A DNA stretch of 64,000 nt. Origin: Carex sylvatica. Taxonomy: Eukaryota > Streptophyta > Magnoliopsida > Poales > Cyperaceae. The notes beneath the pieces were generated by a model. The model saw only the letters and a program-made list of their open reading frames with translations. It made no database searches and had not been told where the DNA came from. The stretch is from the NCBI GenBank assembly GCA_964058845.1, contig CAXKVR010000276.1, positions 1 to 64,000 on the forward strand, given 5' to 3'. Shown piece by piece: positions 37,112 to 49,298 of this stretch. The translations under genes were made by a program, and so were the position numbers. Every line of letters begins with the position of its first letter. Within the stretch, counting starts at the first letter, position 1.

Positions 37112-37205
37112 TGGTTGTAACTTAGTGGCTAGAAATTAGTGGTTTGTACTCTACTTTGTGATTGTGTGAAAACTTGATTTCAAAATTCGAGCTACTACAC
37201 ATTAT
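37112..37205 (+). mobile_element. Possible tRNA-derived SINE remnant
   Basis: The layout ggttgtaacttagtggctagaaattagtggtttgtactct... followed by TTGATTTCAAAATTCGAG resembles the A-box and B-box arrangement of plant SINEs. The boxes are degenerate and no TSD was found. Confidence 0.3.
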
Positions 37206-37378
37206 GTATGTTACATGTATGTTCTCCAATCTAAATTTTTAAGTTTCGTCCCTGCCTTGCACCTCCCTAAATCACTGAATATTGATTTATGATTCCTCAT
37301 GTTACTAAAATTCTTATCTATATCGATTAAGTCATTGCGTTCATTTCTTTGCCGAAAATGAATGGAATCTTAATATAC

Positions 37379-37486
37379 TTTTCACGCTATCAAAAGGCAT
37401 AGGTACAATTACGTACACAAAAAAGGTGTACATGTCATCCGCAAAATTTATCAAGCTCTTAATTTTTACTTTTGATAGCGTGAAAA
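37379..37486. repeat. 108-bp segment with perfect 18-bp inverted termini
   Basis: TTTTCACGCTATCAAAAG at 37379-37396 is exactly complemented by CTTTTGATAGCGTGAAAA at 37469-37486. It could be a small MITE or a hairpin-forming site. No TSD was seen. Confidence 0.75.
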
Positions 37487-38333
37487 TTGAAATAAATTTA
37501 AATCTATTTGGGCATGAGATAATAGTTAAAAGTTTTTCATCTCATTCCTGTACAATAAGGGACAATCTGAGGTAGAAATCAGAACATTATCTTTCATCTC
37601 ATGAGAGCCTTTGATATGTCTTCCCTTTTATTCAGCTAAAAAAGTTTACTTGGAGCGGTACCATGAGGCTGTTTAGTGGATGCAAATGGTACCGTATTAG
37701 TGATTGAATCGTTAAACTACCATGGCTTTTGTAAAATATTTCATGAATATTTTCTAATGAAAATGATAGCTCTAGCAGTCATTTTTCCAATAAATTAAAA
37801 TTAAAAACTGAAGTCGCTCAAAATTTGAGACTATTTAATCATTGGATATATTTCTTAATTGTTTTTTCTGAAATCAACTGTTCCTATTTCAAAAATAAAA
37901 ATAAAGTACAATAAAATTCAAACTTTACGAAACTTGGTAGCCTAAACTTATAAACTTATTAGAAGTTGGTAGAAAAAAAAGACAACAATTTGAGTAAATG
38001 GGGTCCTACGTATTTATAAGTGCACTTCCTGGAAATTTGACTTTGGAAAGTTTTATGCCTAACCTTCGTACAACCCCATGTGAGGAGGGAAGCCAACGTA
38101 ATTACAAAAAATTGTAAAAGAATAAATATAAATTTTCTTTGTATACAATACGAAATGTTAAAGAAAAAACATGGGACCGGTAAACTCACAAAAAAGTAGC
38201 ATGATGCAACTCGTGTTTCATACCAGCATTGAATTCTCACATTTTCCAGACCAAATTAGAATTTAAATGTTTTCTATGTGAATAGTAAAATACTTTTAAA
38301 CAGGAATAATGGGAAAATATCTTAAACTTATGT

Positions 38334-38520
38334 TTTTTTTTTTTGAAGTTTGGCTACAAGCCTACAATTGTCACCCAACAATATATTAATCAAAGTAAAA
38401 ATTTGCATAATAGGATAGAAATTGTGAATAAAATAAAATAGATAAAAGAAAAATACCAAGAACAGAATATTACTGCAAAGTTAAAATTAAAGTTCAACAA
38501 TTTATACCAAGAAAAATACC
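38334..38520 (-). mobile_element. Probable retroposon 3' end (minus orientation)
   Basis: A T-tract (A-tail of a minus-strand insert) is followed by gaagtttGGCTacaAGCC, a small hairpin just before the tail, as at the other LINE-like 3' ends in the window. The distal limit and TSD are uncertain. Confidence 0.45.
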
Positions 38521-38576
38521 TAGATTACTATGGAGAATTGGAGGCCTTTAACAAAATACTAATCTATGATTATTAT

Positions 38577-38806
38577 TTTTAAATAGAACGAAATAAAATA
38601 GTTTAAACGAAATCAGTACAGAAGTTTGAAAAATTACAAAAAATAGCTCCACCGTAGTAGTGCTACGGAAGAAGAATGAATGAATAAATGAATGGTAAAG
38701 ATTCATCAAATGAGTCTATAAATCACCCTCCACCATGTTTTTTGTAATTTTCAAAATCTCTGTGCTAGTTTTGTTTAAACTATTTTATTTAGTTCTATTT
38801 AAAAAA
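38577..38806. mobile_element. Fold-back MITE of about 230 bp
   Basis: The left arm (ttttaaatagaacgaaataaaatagtttaaacgaaa...aattacaaaaaa) pairs with the right arm (ttttttgtaatttt...gttttgtttaaactattttatttagttctatttaaaa) over about 70 bp. Inner arms include ctccaccgtag/ctccaccatg in direct orientation. No TSD was resolved. Confidence 0.75.
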
Positions 38807-39224
38807 AAAAAAAAATCCAAATCCAGCAAGGCATGTTGACCTCATAGTCTCTGATCCATTAGTTACCAGTTTACATCTCTGTCGCTGATTGGCCCAGTAC
38901 CCTTCTTTATATCGGTGCTCAAATTGAAAAAAAAAAGAGAGGATAAATGACAGAAGATAAGCTGTCCTTTTAACCAAGTTGGATCAGTTGTTGGTATGAA
39001 CAAGAAACTTAGGTCGAATTCCAATTATAAACCTCTTTATCAACATAGCCTTTAAGAGTCTTTGTCTGTTTCATCAGTAAGAAAAGAAGTGCAAAGAAGC
39101 AAAATTTATGATGAAAGTTATATGGAGCATGGGTTTGGTATATTACATTATGCATGATCATTCCAATCTAAAATCATATACATTATCAAACTCTACTTTT
39201 TATATTCTGCCTTGTGTATTTTTT

Positions 39225-39348
39225 TTTTTTTTTGAAATCCTGATAGAGTCTATCAGGTTGTGTACATCTATTCCTTAAAGGAAAACAGCAAAACAACTAA
39301 ACTATACATATTCAATAATCAAATCTCAACAATGTATGAGCCACAGTA
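39225..39348 (-). mobile_element. Short retroposon insert with 14-bp TSD, just past the transporter stop
   Basis: The direct repeat CCTTGTGTATTTTT lies at 39210-39224 (start shared with the T-tract) and 39349-39362. The insert begins with a T-tract (minus-strand A-tail) and the hairpin CCTGATAG-agt-CTATCAGG. It is too short to code. It begins about 55 bp beyond the stop codon, so it probably lies in the transporter 3' UTR. Confidence 0.75.
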
Positions 39349-39403
39349 CCTTGTGTATTTTTACATCCAATGTCTCAATATATGTACTGGCTGCAAAGCC
39401 AGT

Positions 39404-42400
39404 TTATACACGGTAGACCATGCCAACCTCCACAACTGAAGTATGAGGTAGCCCTAGTGAAACCGAGGACCTCCGTGAATTTCGCCTTAAAAACCCATAA
39501 ATATTTATTGCAGTTCTCTTAACAACCGATGACGACTCGTGCGCCATCACAATTGTGTGACCGATCACGTATGAAACCCCGCTTTCTTTCTCTTTCACGA
39601 GTTCTTGCACCTCGGCCTTCATTCTCTCTCTCTCAAACACCCCTTTAAAAGCCACCCTTTTCTTCTTGTCGATTTTGGGACCTTCAAGTGCACCTGCTAC
39701 TTGGTCAGACACCGTTTCCACCACGACCGAGTTAGTGATTTGTGCCATATCTGTATCTCCTTCTTGTCGAATAAACTCGGCTACTTTCATGAGAAGTTGG
39801 GTCTCAAAATTGTGAGCATCTCTCCTTGGATCCTTGTAACCGTACCGCACTAAGCACCTAAAAATATGGTCCTCAGGTGAACCAAGTCTCCCAATCACAA
39901 ATCGCTCATTTAATGGCACCTTTGGCACAACTTGGGTTTCTAAAGCAACAAAAATAAGTATCCGATGAAATGCGGGAAAATTGGTAACAAAATGTGCAAA
40001 CATTGGGGAGACACCATTATTAAGGTTAGAGAAGATAAGGCCGATGCCAGGGACTCGCACCAGGCCAAGAGTGGGGCCCATGTCAAGGAGTCGGTCAAGC
40101 GTAACTTTATTTTGGAGCTCAAAGTTGCACTTCTTAATGGTACCATAATGCCAAGAAGACATGCAGAGGAGACAGAGGAAAGATAATAGGAGTGGGACCC
40201 ACCCTCCATGGTGCACCTTTGCAAGGCACGCAGATAGGTAAAGGAGCTCAAGGGATCCGAAGACGAGGACAAAAAGGAGAGCCCACAAGACTGGCCGGTG
40301 CCACACAGTCGTTATGATAAAGAACATAAGACAGGTTGTAACCAGCATCACAATGGTAACTGCTAGGCCTGTCGAATCAATGAGAAAAATTGTACTAATA
40401 AATAAGATAACATTTTGAAGTATGTGTCAATTTTGCATAAATATAACCATCTAATATTCTAATATGTGAATTCATTCCTGCATTGCTTTTATGCAATATG
40501 CAGATATTTCAGTTTACTTTACCATTGGATCTACAATATGCTATTATGCAATGTAATTCTTCGTATCTGAGATCTCATTTTGCATACATCATAGATGATT
40601 GTTTATACAGTATACCAGGATGATAGTTCCAACAACTAAATCAGGTCTTTTACAAGAAACCAAAGCCCAACACTTGGTTGCATGTCCTTTTGACGGTAAT
40701 ACCCGGTAAGGATCATGACTAAAGTTCCTATCATATTCACATGAGAGTCGATGGGAAGTCTAGTACAAATAAGCTAACTAAGCCAAAGGCGCATATACTT
40801 AATCATGAAACTGAAACAAATAGAAATTAAGAATATTTTACCATAAGCATTTCCAATCATGTGCGTATCTCTGAAACCAACAGTAATGGCCAAACACAGT
40901 AACAACAGGATCCAGTTCACCTCAGGGATGTAAATCTGGCCGTAAATGTTGTTTGACGTGTGAATTATCTTGACACGTGGGAAGCAGCCGAGTGCTCTGC
41001 ACTGGCTAATTACTGAGAAAGTTGCTGAGATGATTGCCTGGCTGCCGACTACTGTTGCTAGAGTTGCTATAATTAAAACTGGCCAAAAGACTCCCTCTGA
41101 ATCAGCGAACCAAAAACAATTAGAGTAAGTTTTACATATTTCAAATGTTAGGTTTTGTTGACAAGCTTGCAAGAAAAGCATAATGAACATCAATGTACGG
41201 GCTTGCTACCGTTGATTTTAGTCTAGTACTATATATGGTGAATCCTTGATAAGAGCTACTTAAATGAAAATAAATCTTGCTCAAGTACACATTATATCTA
41301 ACATAATTCTTAAGATAAATAAACAATTTATAATATAGTTAAGAACCAAGATATGTATACCAGGTATTGCCATAAAAAAGCTTCTCTCAAGATCTTCGTG
41401 GTGCTTGGAGAGATATGCAGCTTCCCCCATATATGCCACAATGAGGCATGGATAAATTATTGCTGTAAATCCCACCTTTAATAATCAAAATATACAGGTT
41501 GAATAATTATATCGTCCAATTCATACATATTATCGTTAAATTTAAGAATGTCAAACTGGCAAATTAAGTAATACCCTTATTGAGGGCTTTGAGAAGTGCC
41601 CAAGGTCAGCAAACGTCGCCTCAGCACCTGATTCAATCATCCATTTTAATACAGTATAAGGAAAGAGCACTGAAATGAACACTGCATGCTTTTCCTATTT
41701 GATCCCGGTTTTATTTATTTTTCATTTATTAATAATTAACTTCCCTTTATCGTTCAAGTAACTTGATTGATATATTGCTCACACGATATTTCTATGTTAC
41801 AAGTTGCCAAAACACTTGATGAGCACTGTATAGGACATTTTACGAGTACCTTATGAGCATCAAATGTTTCTCTGACACTTTGTCAAATAATTTGTAAGGA
41901 CTCTGAGAAACAAGTCAAGAATCACCGTATGTTCACCCAAACCGTCATGCATAGTATGACCACTAGAGAGCATAAACCAAACAGCCATTCAACCGACCAC
42001 TTAGTTGCAACCATACGGACAATAATAAAGTAACCCAACAATTAAAGAAAATTATACATAGACAATTAAAAGTGACAGCAATCAAGACACTGTCAGTCTG
42101 TCACAACCGGTTTTGGCAAATAAAGAGCCATCTCCCTCTAACAATGGTGTCCTTACAGCCTCTCTCCATAGATCTTGAACACCAATGAACTTATCCAACT
42201 AGCATAAGTTAATTCTCATACAACCATTACAACAAGAGAGAAAAATCTGGGCCTTATAGGTTAATTCTCATACAACCATTACAATAAGTTAAGTCTCATA
42301 CACCCATTAAAGTTTTGTTGGGCTTTATAGGTAAAATCTGGGGCTGTCCAATTTGGGAATATGTGTTTTTATTGGATTTGAACCAACCTATCTCTAAAAT

Positions 42401-45400
42401 ATATATATCCAAGACTTGTCATAATCACCAAGAAATCTTTTTATTTTTGTTCCTAAAAATCACCTGTTACACAGAGAACAATTCCTCCAAGGGAACTCCA
42501 CCCGTCTTTCCCAGTTTCTCTAAAGAAATTGTAGATATAATAAGGCGATAAAGCTTGAAACACACCAGGGTTCCACTTGACTATGTTGTAAGCACCTATA
42601 ATGGTGATGCAAGCAAGCCAAGTGATCAGAACAGGTGCAAAGAGGAACCCGACCCGGCGTGTGCCATACCGCTGAAGAGCAAAGAGAGCCACTAAGATCG
42701 TACATGCTATGACGACGATGCAATCTGCATGGTTAACAAGTTTTTGTGATCTGAATGAGAACATATGTAGAACCCAAAGTATCTACCAGTATTTAGTGGC
42801 TCAAGTAATTTAGGTTTTAGGCCTTCGTGGTTTACATAACCCGTGGTATGTTCTCAACCTAAGCTGGATTCATGCTCCAAAAACAGTAGCTGGATTCCAG
42901 CCCAAAATACTAAGTCTATCAACTAGGATAAACAAAGACCATGTCTGATAATTTAGTCATCAGTAAGATCAATAATTGAATTAATAATATACTGCTAGCA
43001 CTAAGGATGAAGTTGTATACTTTGATGTAGACCAGGGAACTTAATTTGAAGACCAGACACAGCAGCCAGCACTGGAAACAGAGAATGAAACAAAATTAAT
43101 TGAGCCTCTTCAGTAAAACTGAAAGACAAATGATATACATACACATAAATTTCGAACAGTCAAATTTGATATTATTACAGCTTGAAGCTGGAGACACACC
43201 TTAGTTGATACATGGAAGTTCTGGCATTTCATTTATCTCTGGATCTGATATACATTTTTTTTTCTTTTTCTTTTTTGTTGCTGCTTGGCTTTGTTATGCT
43301 AAACCGACACTAAAATCTAAATTCCATTTTAGAAGATAAAAAATAAAAGTGTCATTGTTTATTGTACATACAGAGCTTGTTGAGTTGTTGTTTACCATGA
43401 TAGTTTTATTTAGTAACATTCGGGGAATGTGCTGCTTCTAGGTTATATGGTCATCTTTGTTACACCTTATTAACAAGATTGATCAGCTGGTAAAATAAAA
43501 CCGACAAACCGTGATGAATTTCAAACCAAAACCAGAAAGTCAACTTAGTAGAGTTGACTGGGTGAATAAACAAATATAGTTTCTTGTACCAGACATGGTA
43601 GGTGTGAAGACACCATCACCAATAACCATGCTGACACCAAGAAGAGAAAAGACAAGGAGTGCAATCTGGGCTGGCCGATGCCTCTCTAAGAAACTCTTTA
43701 TTACCGAACTGGCATTTGATTCTTTGCAATGCAGCACCGGTTTGCACTCAATAGCTTCTTGATTGTTGTTTGCCATCTGGGAATTGCCTAGGAGCCCCAT
43801 TCTTGAGTTGCGGCACATCAATGAGTACAGAGCAAATGTACCCCCTGCAGTTATGTCAAATTCAAGATTAGCATATGAAAATTAATGCTGTACATGGTAC
43901 AATAACAATATTTGTTCACCTGATCAACAGGAAAAAAAAGGAGGAAAAAAATTATGAAATTGGACAAGTATTAGGTGCATAAATCTTTATTATGAAACCA
44001 CACTTACAGAGTTCATCTTACAAAACTGCACGCACCTACACTACACCTTACCAGTAAAAAACTGTAAAGAAAATAACTTTATTATGAAATTATCAAGGGT
44101 ATTAGGTTGTTCTGCACACAATATGTCCTGTGAGGCAATTTGTCGAACATCTATTAGTCACTCACAAGAAGAGAACAAAAAACAATTTAACCAATATTAA
44201 TCGTGCACTGGAGGCCTCTACCAAAAACTATATACACAATTTAACTACCATCATTCAAGCATATAGAAAGAAATAATCAAAGCAAGAGAAAGCCGATACT
44301 AAGTAGTCATGCTTTGCCTAGTCAATCTGATGACATGCAACGAATACAAATAATCTAACAGAGCTCATAATGGAGTGTACTATTGTACAAAATATGATCT
44401 TTGAGCATAACAATTCTCATCCAAACTAATAAACTACCCCTCTCCTCACAATGGTATTTCACGCTCTCTTGTGAAACGAATCGCTCTCTCACTCAGTCAC
44501 TTGGCACTTGAACAAGTAGGGGGGCTATCAGTATCAGTAATGGGCCATATTGGGTTTTTCCAATTTGGGCCTAGGAAAACCAAAGTACAGTGTGGTTTTG
44601 TAGATGCAATAAAAAACATGTAGGAGCGATATGAAAAATCGACTTTCACATAGAATATCTTTTTTTTTTGAAAACCAGATAGTAGCTATCAAGATAATGT
44701 ACAACTTAGTACAGGTACTATATCTCCACACCGTACCAGTCCCTATACATCCCTCAAAATTAAACCGAGAAGATAACATCTCTAAACACATCTAATATTA
44801 TATCTATCATATTCATTTAAACCAAAATTTGGAGATATAATTGCTTCCTTTGAGTCAACAGTGCTTTCTCCACATAGCTTAGCAGAACTTTAACCACAGC
44901 TCGGCCTCCCTTCTGGCCTCCCTTCTGACTTTCACATAGAATATCACTGAGAAATTTCTCTCCATTGTATAATGTATAGTTGTATACTAACACAACCGAC
45001 CAAACACACTGTATTTTGGGACAAACATGCAAAACATGATGGCAATGCTCTCCACGCGTGTATTCTATAAAAACAACTCCTGGAGACATTTACTTGGGCT
45101 GTTGTTTTCATCTAATTAATGGTGTCAATTTTCTCATATAAATCGGTTGCTTACAGATTTAGATGTATTGAACCGTTTCTCACCCCAACCAACCCTCCTG
45201 GAAAATGAAAAACTTGGTGAATAGACTAATTTGATGGGAAAAAAAATGCAGCAAGAGGACCGAAATCCATTCCTAATGAGAGAGAAATAATTTTTTTTAC
45301 AATATTAAAAAAAAGTTAAAAGTTACATTTTAAAAAAGGAGCCTCATAATTGTACTCAAATAAAATATCTTAGTGTGTCCTTCAAGTAGTTTAATAGAAA

Positions 45401-48400
45401 AAACTTTCAATGTTATCTAACTTTCATTTCCAGCGCTAATAGCCAAACATTAAAACTCTGTTTATAACATTTTATAATGCTACTCGCAAGCATTTAAACC
45501 TCTGTCTGCAAGCATTAAAATTCTAAATCTGTATAGTTTTAACTCCTAACTAATTTTGTTTTCAAGCCAAATACGGAAAGATTCATTTCACCCACTTTTT
45601 TTTTTAATTTTTTCTCTGATCATTCTCATTCATTTTCTCGACGATCCGTAATGAATTTTGCGAATCTAAAAATATGAAAGTTTTTTTATCCGATTTTCTC
45701 TTTCAAATGAGATCCATAAAGAATAACTTTCGAGTTATATTTGGGTCGTAATTTTTTTTACCACTTTAAATCTTTGTGACTTTCAATTTTTATTTTATTT
45801 TATTTCAAAATAATTTAAACATCTGTTTACAAACATATAAACCTCATATACAAGCATGTAAACCTCATTAATAACACTTTAAATCTCTAAAATAAAACAT
45901 ATAAATCTCATGTACAAAGAATTAAAACCTCAAAAATAATATTTTAAAGCATATAAATATCAACAATAACACTGCATTTACAAAACTCATTTACAAAGTA
46001 TATAAATCTCATGTACAAATAATTAAAACCTCAACAATAACATTTCAAAGCATATAAACATCAACAATAACACTGTATTTACAAAGCATGAACCTCATGT
46101 ACAAAGCCTTGAAAATTTTAATAGTGGTAGACTGAGATTTAAAAACTAAAAAAAATTTAAAGTGCTCATGAGTTTTACTTAAAAAAAAGCAAATGACTTT
46201 AAAATTACTCAAAAATATTTCTTCATGGATCTTATTTGAAAGATAAAATCGAATATAAAACATTCGTATTTTTAGATTCATAAAATTCATCACGGATCAT
46301 TGGAAAAATAAATTATAATGATCAAAGAAAAAAAAAATTGGGTGAAAATAATTTTTTCATTTTTGACTTGAAAACAAAAGTAGGTAGGAGTTAAAACTAT
46401 GTAGATTTAGAATTTTAATGCTTTCAGACAGAGATTTACATGCTTGCGAGTAACGTTGTAAAATGTTATAAACATAGTTTTAAATGTTTTGATATTAGCG
46501 CTGAAAATGAAAGCTAGACACTATTGAAAGTTTTTTTTTCTATTAAACTACTTAGAGGACGCACTCGGATATGATTGTTCAGAGTACTAGAACATATCTC
46601 TTTTAAAAATTGCAAGCTTGAAAAAAACGATAATTTTGCAAAGAATCAGCAAATTTGAACATACCTTCACCGTTGTCGTCTGCTGTCAAAACGAAAACGA
46701 TATATTTGAGTAGGGGAATAAGTGTGAGTGTCCAAATGACCAAGGAAAGGACCCCAAGTATCTCAGCATCTTCTTCATGGAGGCGAAGCCGACCTGAAAA
46801 CGTGCTCTTGTATACATATACCGTTGATGTGCATAGGTCGCCATACACAATACCGAAGCTCTGGTATGCTAAGAGTAAGGTTTCTTTGGGGAACCTCTGC
46901 AATGGAGAAATAATTTAATTAATAGTTATTTCAACTTGTACTGTATATGGGGGTCAGTTTGTGCAGTCCCCTTAGATCTGCACAAAAAATTCGTAGTTCG
47001 TGATTCGATTCGAGTTGAATTCGAAAAAGTTTGTAAAAAATTTGATTCAAAATAGTTCGAAATTAATTCAAACTGGACTTGATTCGTTTGAAATAAGTTT
47101 GCAAACTATTCTAGTTCGAATCTCAAAGTAACATGAACCGTTGATTTTCGCTGATGACTTATGTTCGCTGATGACTTAAAAGTTAAAACATAAGACAACT
47201 CAGCCATAAGTCATAAGTCATAACTCGTAAGTCGTTACCCTCGTTCTCAGTTCTAAAACTCTAGACGACTTTCACCTCTCGCTTTCGGCGATTACAATCT
47301 CTTCTTTGTCATAAAAAAGTTCGTAAAAGATTCAAAATTGAGTTCGTAAAAAATTCGATTCGAAGTTAATTCAAATCAAACTTAGTTCGAAATTAATTTA
47401 AACCAAACTCAAACTGTGGTAAATTTGATTCGGTTTGATTCGTTTGCGGCCCTATGTCCCCTACAAGTTACCTTTTCAATTATTAGAAATTCCAAAATTG
47501 AATTCCGATTAAGTGTTTATTAAATTTCCTTCATATTTATGGAAGTTCTGATATAAACAAAAACAAACAAAAAAAACCAAGAAGATCGTACACATGTCCT
47601 CATAAATATCTGTTAAGTTGAAGAGAAAATTTTCAAATGCTGGTCTATAACAGGGAAATTAACATTCTGGATTTGCATATGCATTCAGTTACTAATTTTG
47701 CCATTTTAAGGGTTAATTGGGAGATACACAAATTGTGTAAATTAATTGCCTCATTTTTTTTCCTCATCAAGCCTCCACCTGTTCTTTTTAGAAAGTAACA
47801 TTAAAGAAACTTAGAATAAAAATACAAAGATCTTTGTAAATGTCATGCCATCTATAACAATTTATCTAGGTATATATAAAATGAATGATTTATGTACACG
47901 TAGTACTATTTTTTTCTACTTTAATATTGTCCATGTGAAAAAATCATGAAACTACAACAATAAAATTGTATTTTAAAGCACGTCAGGGTAGTGGTATACA
48001 TGACATCTAACGAATTTACGTTGTTATAATAATTTAAGAACTTTTCATATTAATTTTGTAAATAAAAAATATAGGTGAGATAGAGCTATAAAATATAGGG
48101 ACTGAAAATCACGTTGTATCATATTATATTTTATGCATTGAATATTATATATCGAAGTCCATATCACAGAAAAAGTCATTACTTTAATTAATTGATTCCT
48201 CAAATCAAGGAAAGAATAAATAAAACCCGTGCATTAGTTCAATTAGTTATCTGATATAAATTCCATCATTCTCTAACAAAATTTAATCTAGTTGAAATAT
48301 TGGTTATTTAAAGAAAATATATATGTTGAAAATTTAGAAACTTGTTCCCGTCTAATTAGTTTAAGCACAAGACTGCATGCAATGAGAATTTCTCTTCAAT

Positions 48401-49298
48401 CCTCTCTCCTCCTCCCCCCTCCATTATCATGAATTAAGTTAATTTCTCCACTAACCCCTACATTTAATTACATTTTCTAACTTACAGAACCACACGCAAT
48501 CAATGTCTGTATGACTGATTGAAAATGAAAGAACAAGCTAGGATATTGGACATGATCTCAGGTGAAAGATGAATTAGGATAAATAAAATAAAAATCATTT
48601 GTATATGCTAGCTGGATAATTGAAATAAGAATACAAAAAAAAAAGGCAGCAATAACCTGATTAAAATAAAATGAAAACGCAGTAATTTCTGAAGAAGAGA
48701 TTCAAAGTGACATTGTGTATTTACTACATCTGACAAAATTTTGCTCGTCTTCGTTAGCAAACTAATCGTGTATAAGCTCACAAGTCACAACTAGTGCTTG
48801 TCTCAAAAAGGGAAGATAATATTTGCTATAATAAGGTCATCAAAATTCCAATTTTTGCCCTTTTTAAACATAGGATCTCATGATAAAACAAGTGCTTTTA
48901 ATTAATTAATTTATCAATGCTGAACACATTCTATTAAAAAATCATTTAGTAAAAAAAGAATTCCTATATTTTTGGAAATATTTATGTTTGTTAGTATAGA
49001 ATCATTGGAACTATTTATCACTTCATTTAAAATTAAAAGAAAGGCACCATTTAATCAGAGGAGACTCAGCAGAACCATTTCAAAATCCGCAAAAAGGCAA
49101 TATATATGTGATCGATTAGGAGTTTCTCCCAGGATTAGAAATGTGTTAAGATTTTTCTTTTTTCAAATCAAATGGTGTTAAGTAAATTACACTTCATAAA
49201 ATAAATGAAAAGATGAAAAAACTAATGAGGAAAACAGAACTCACCCAAGAACGACGCTTCTGTGAACAAACTGCAGATGACTGATCTGTGATCTCCAT
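39404..49298 (-). CDS. KUP/HAK/KT potassium transporter, nine exons
   Basis: Multi-pass membrane K+ transporter (K+ uptake permease, probably H+-coupled; family knowledge). Coding exons, minus strand, from my GT-AG reading: 49298-49245, 46896-46665, 43844-43590, 43071-43021, 42750-42464, 41627-41575, 41475-41361, 41096-40842, 40368-39404 (stop). This gives about 750 residues, normal for the family. Hallmarks: [13 protein letters not shown] (residues 33-45), [16 protein letters not shown] across exons 2-3, [104 protein letters not shown] and a C-terminal soluble domain with [26 protein letters not shown] and the ending EVGMVYRV. Two oddities: the GDLCTSTVY motif departs from the usual GD(I/L)(G/S)TSPLY, and the exon 4-5 junction does not keep frame with the obvious splice sites. 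Introns 1 and 2 (2.3 and 2.8 kb) hold transposons. Start chosen as the only ATG in exon 1 in frame with the family motif. The subgroup is not assigned. Confidence 0.93.
41628..42463 (-). other. Transporter intron 5 with a small direct repeat
   Basis: The 836-bp intron contains three copies of (g)ttaa(t/g)tctcatacaaccattacaa or close variants near 42208, 42260 and 42290, together with a repeated gggc(c/t)ttataggt. Nothing coding is seen. Confidence 0.6.
44660..44926 (-). mobile_element. Truncated LINE-like retroposon in intron 2, 19-bp TSD
   Basis: The direct repeat GACTTTCACATAGAATATC lies at 44641-44659 and 44927-44945. The insert starts with a T-tract (A-tail of a minus-strand copy) and the hairpin GATAG-tag-CTATC. 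The last part of a reading frame may be present on the minus strand ([20 protein letters not shown]), but it is not diagnostic. It is read as a 5'-truncated LINE or a SINE inserted in the transporter intron. Confidence 0.85.
45327..46611. mobile_element. 1.3 kb fold-back element in transporter intron 2
   Basis: Arms of roughly 450 bp pair with each other. Landmarks: gtccttcaagtagtttaatagaaaaaac (left) with gttttttttctattaaactacttagaggac (right), gaaagattcatttcaccc with gggtgaaaataa, and gtaatgaattttgcgaatctaaaaatatgaaa with its right-arm partner. The centre (45800-46090) is a tandem repeat. No TSD was resolved. The right end lies about 54 bp from the exon 2 donor site. Confidence 0.8.
45895..46090. 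repeat. Tandem repeat of about 100 bp inside the intron 2 fold-back
   Basis: Two units share catataaatctcatgtacaaa, aattaaaacctcaa, caaagcatataaa and tcaacaataacactg. Degenerate fragments of the unit extend left to about 45810. Confidence 0.75.
46973..47454. mobile_element. hAT-type non-autonomous element in transporter intron 1
   Basis: Flanking 8-mers AGTCCCCT (46965-46972) and TGTCCCCT (47455-47462) match at 7 of 8 positions. The reverse complement of the right end starts TAGGGCCGCAAACGAAT and the left end starts TAGATCTGCACAAAAAATTCG. Both subterminal zones are rich in gattcga/aattcgaa phrases. There is no coding capacity. Confidence 0.75.
47463..49244 (-). other. Rest of transporter intron 1
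   Basis: Intronic AT-rich DNA between the hAT-type element and exon 1. The plus-strand frame at 48972-49181 has no recognisable domain. I see nothing further. Confidence 0.6.

Larger units (their letters stand above)
36758..38329. other. Intergenic stretch between hAT element and transporter gene
   Basis: No gene was recognised. The phrase caagcttaaaatctt-ttc-tcaactgtga recurs near 36832, 36868 and 36909. A SINE-like segment and an inverted repeat are listed separately. Confidence 0.5.

Noticed and set aside
39605..40186. Plus-strand frames opposite the last transporter exon
   Set aside because: They are antisense shadows of the conserved transporter coding sequence.
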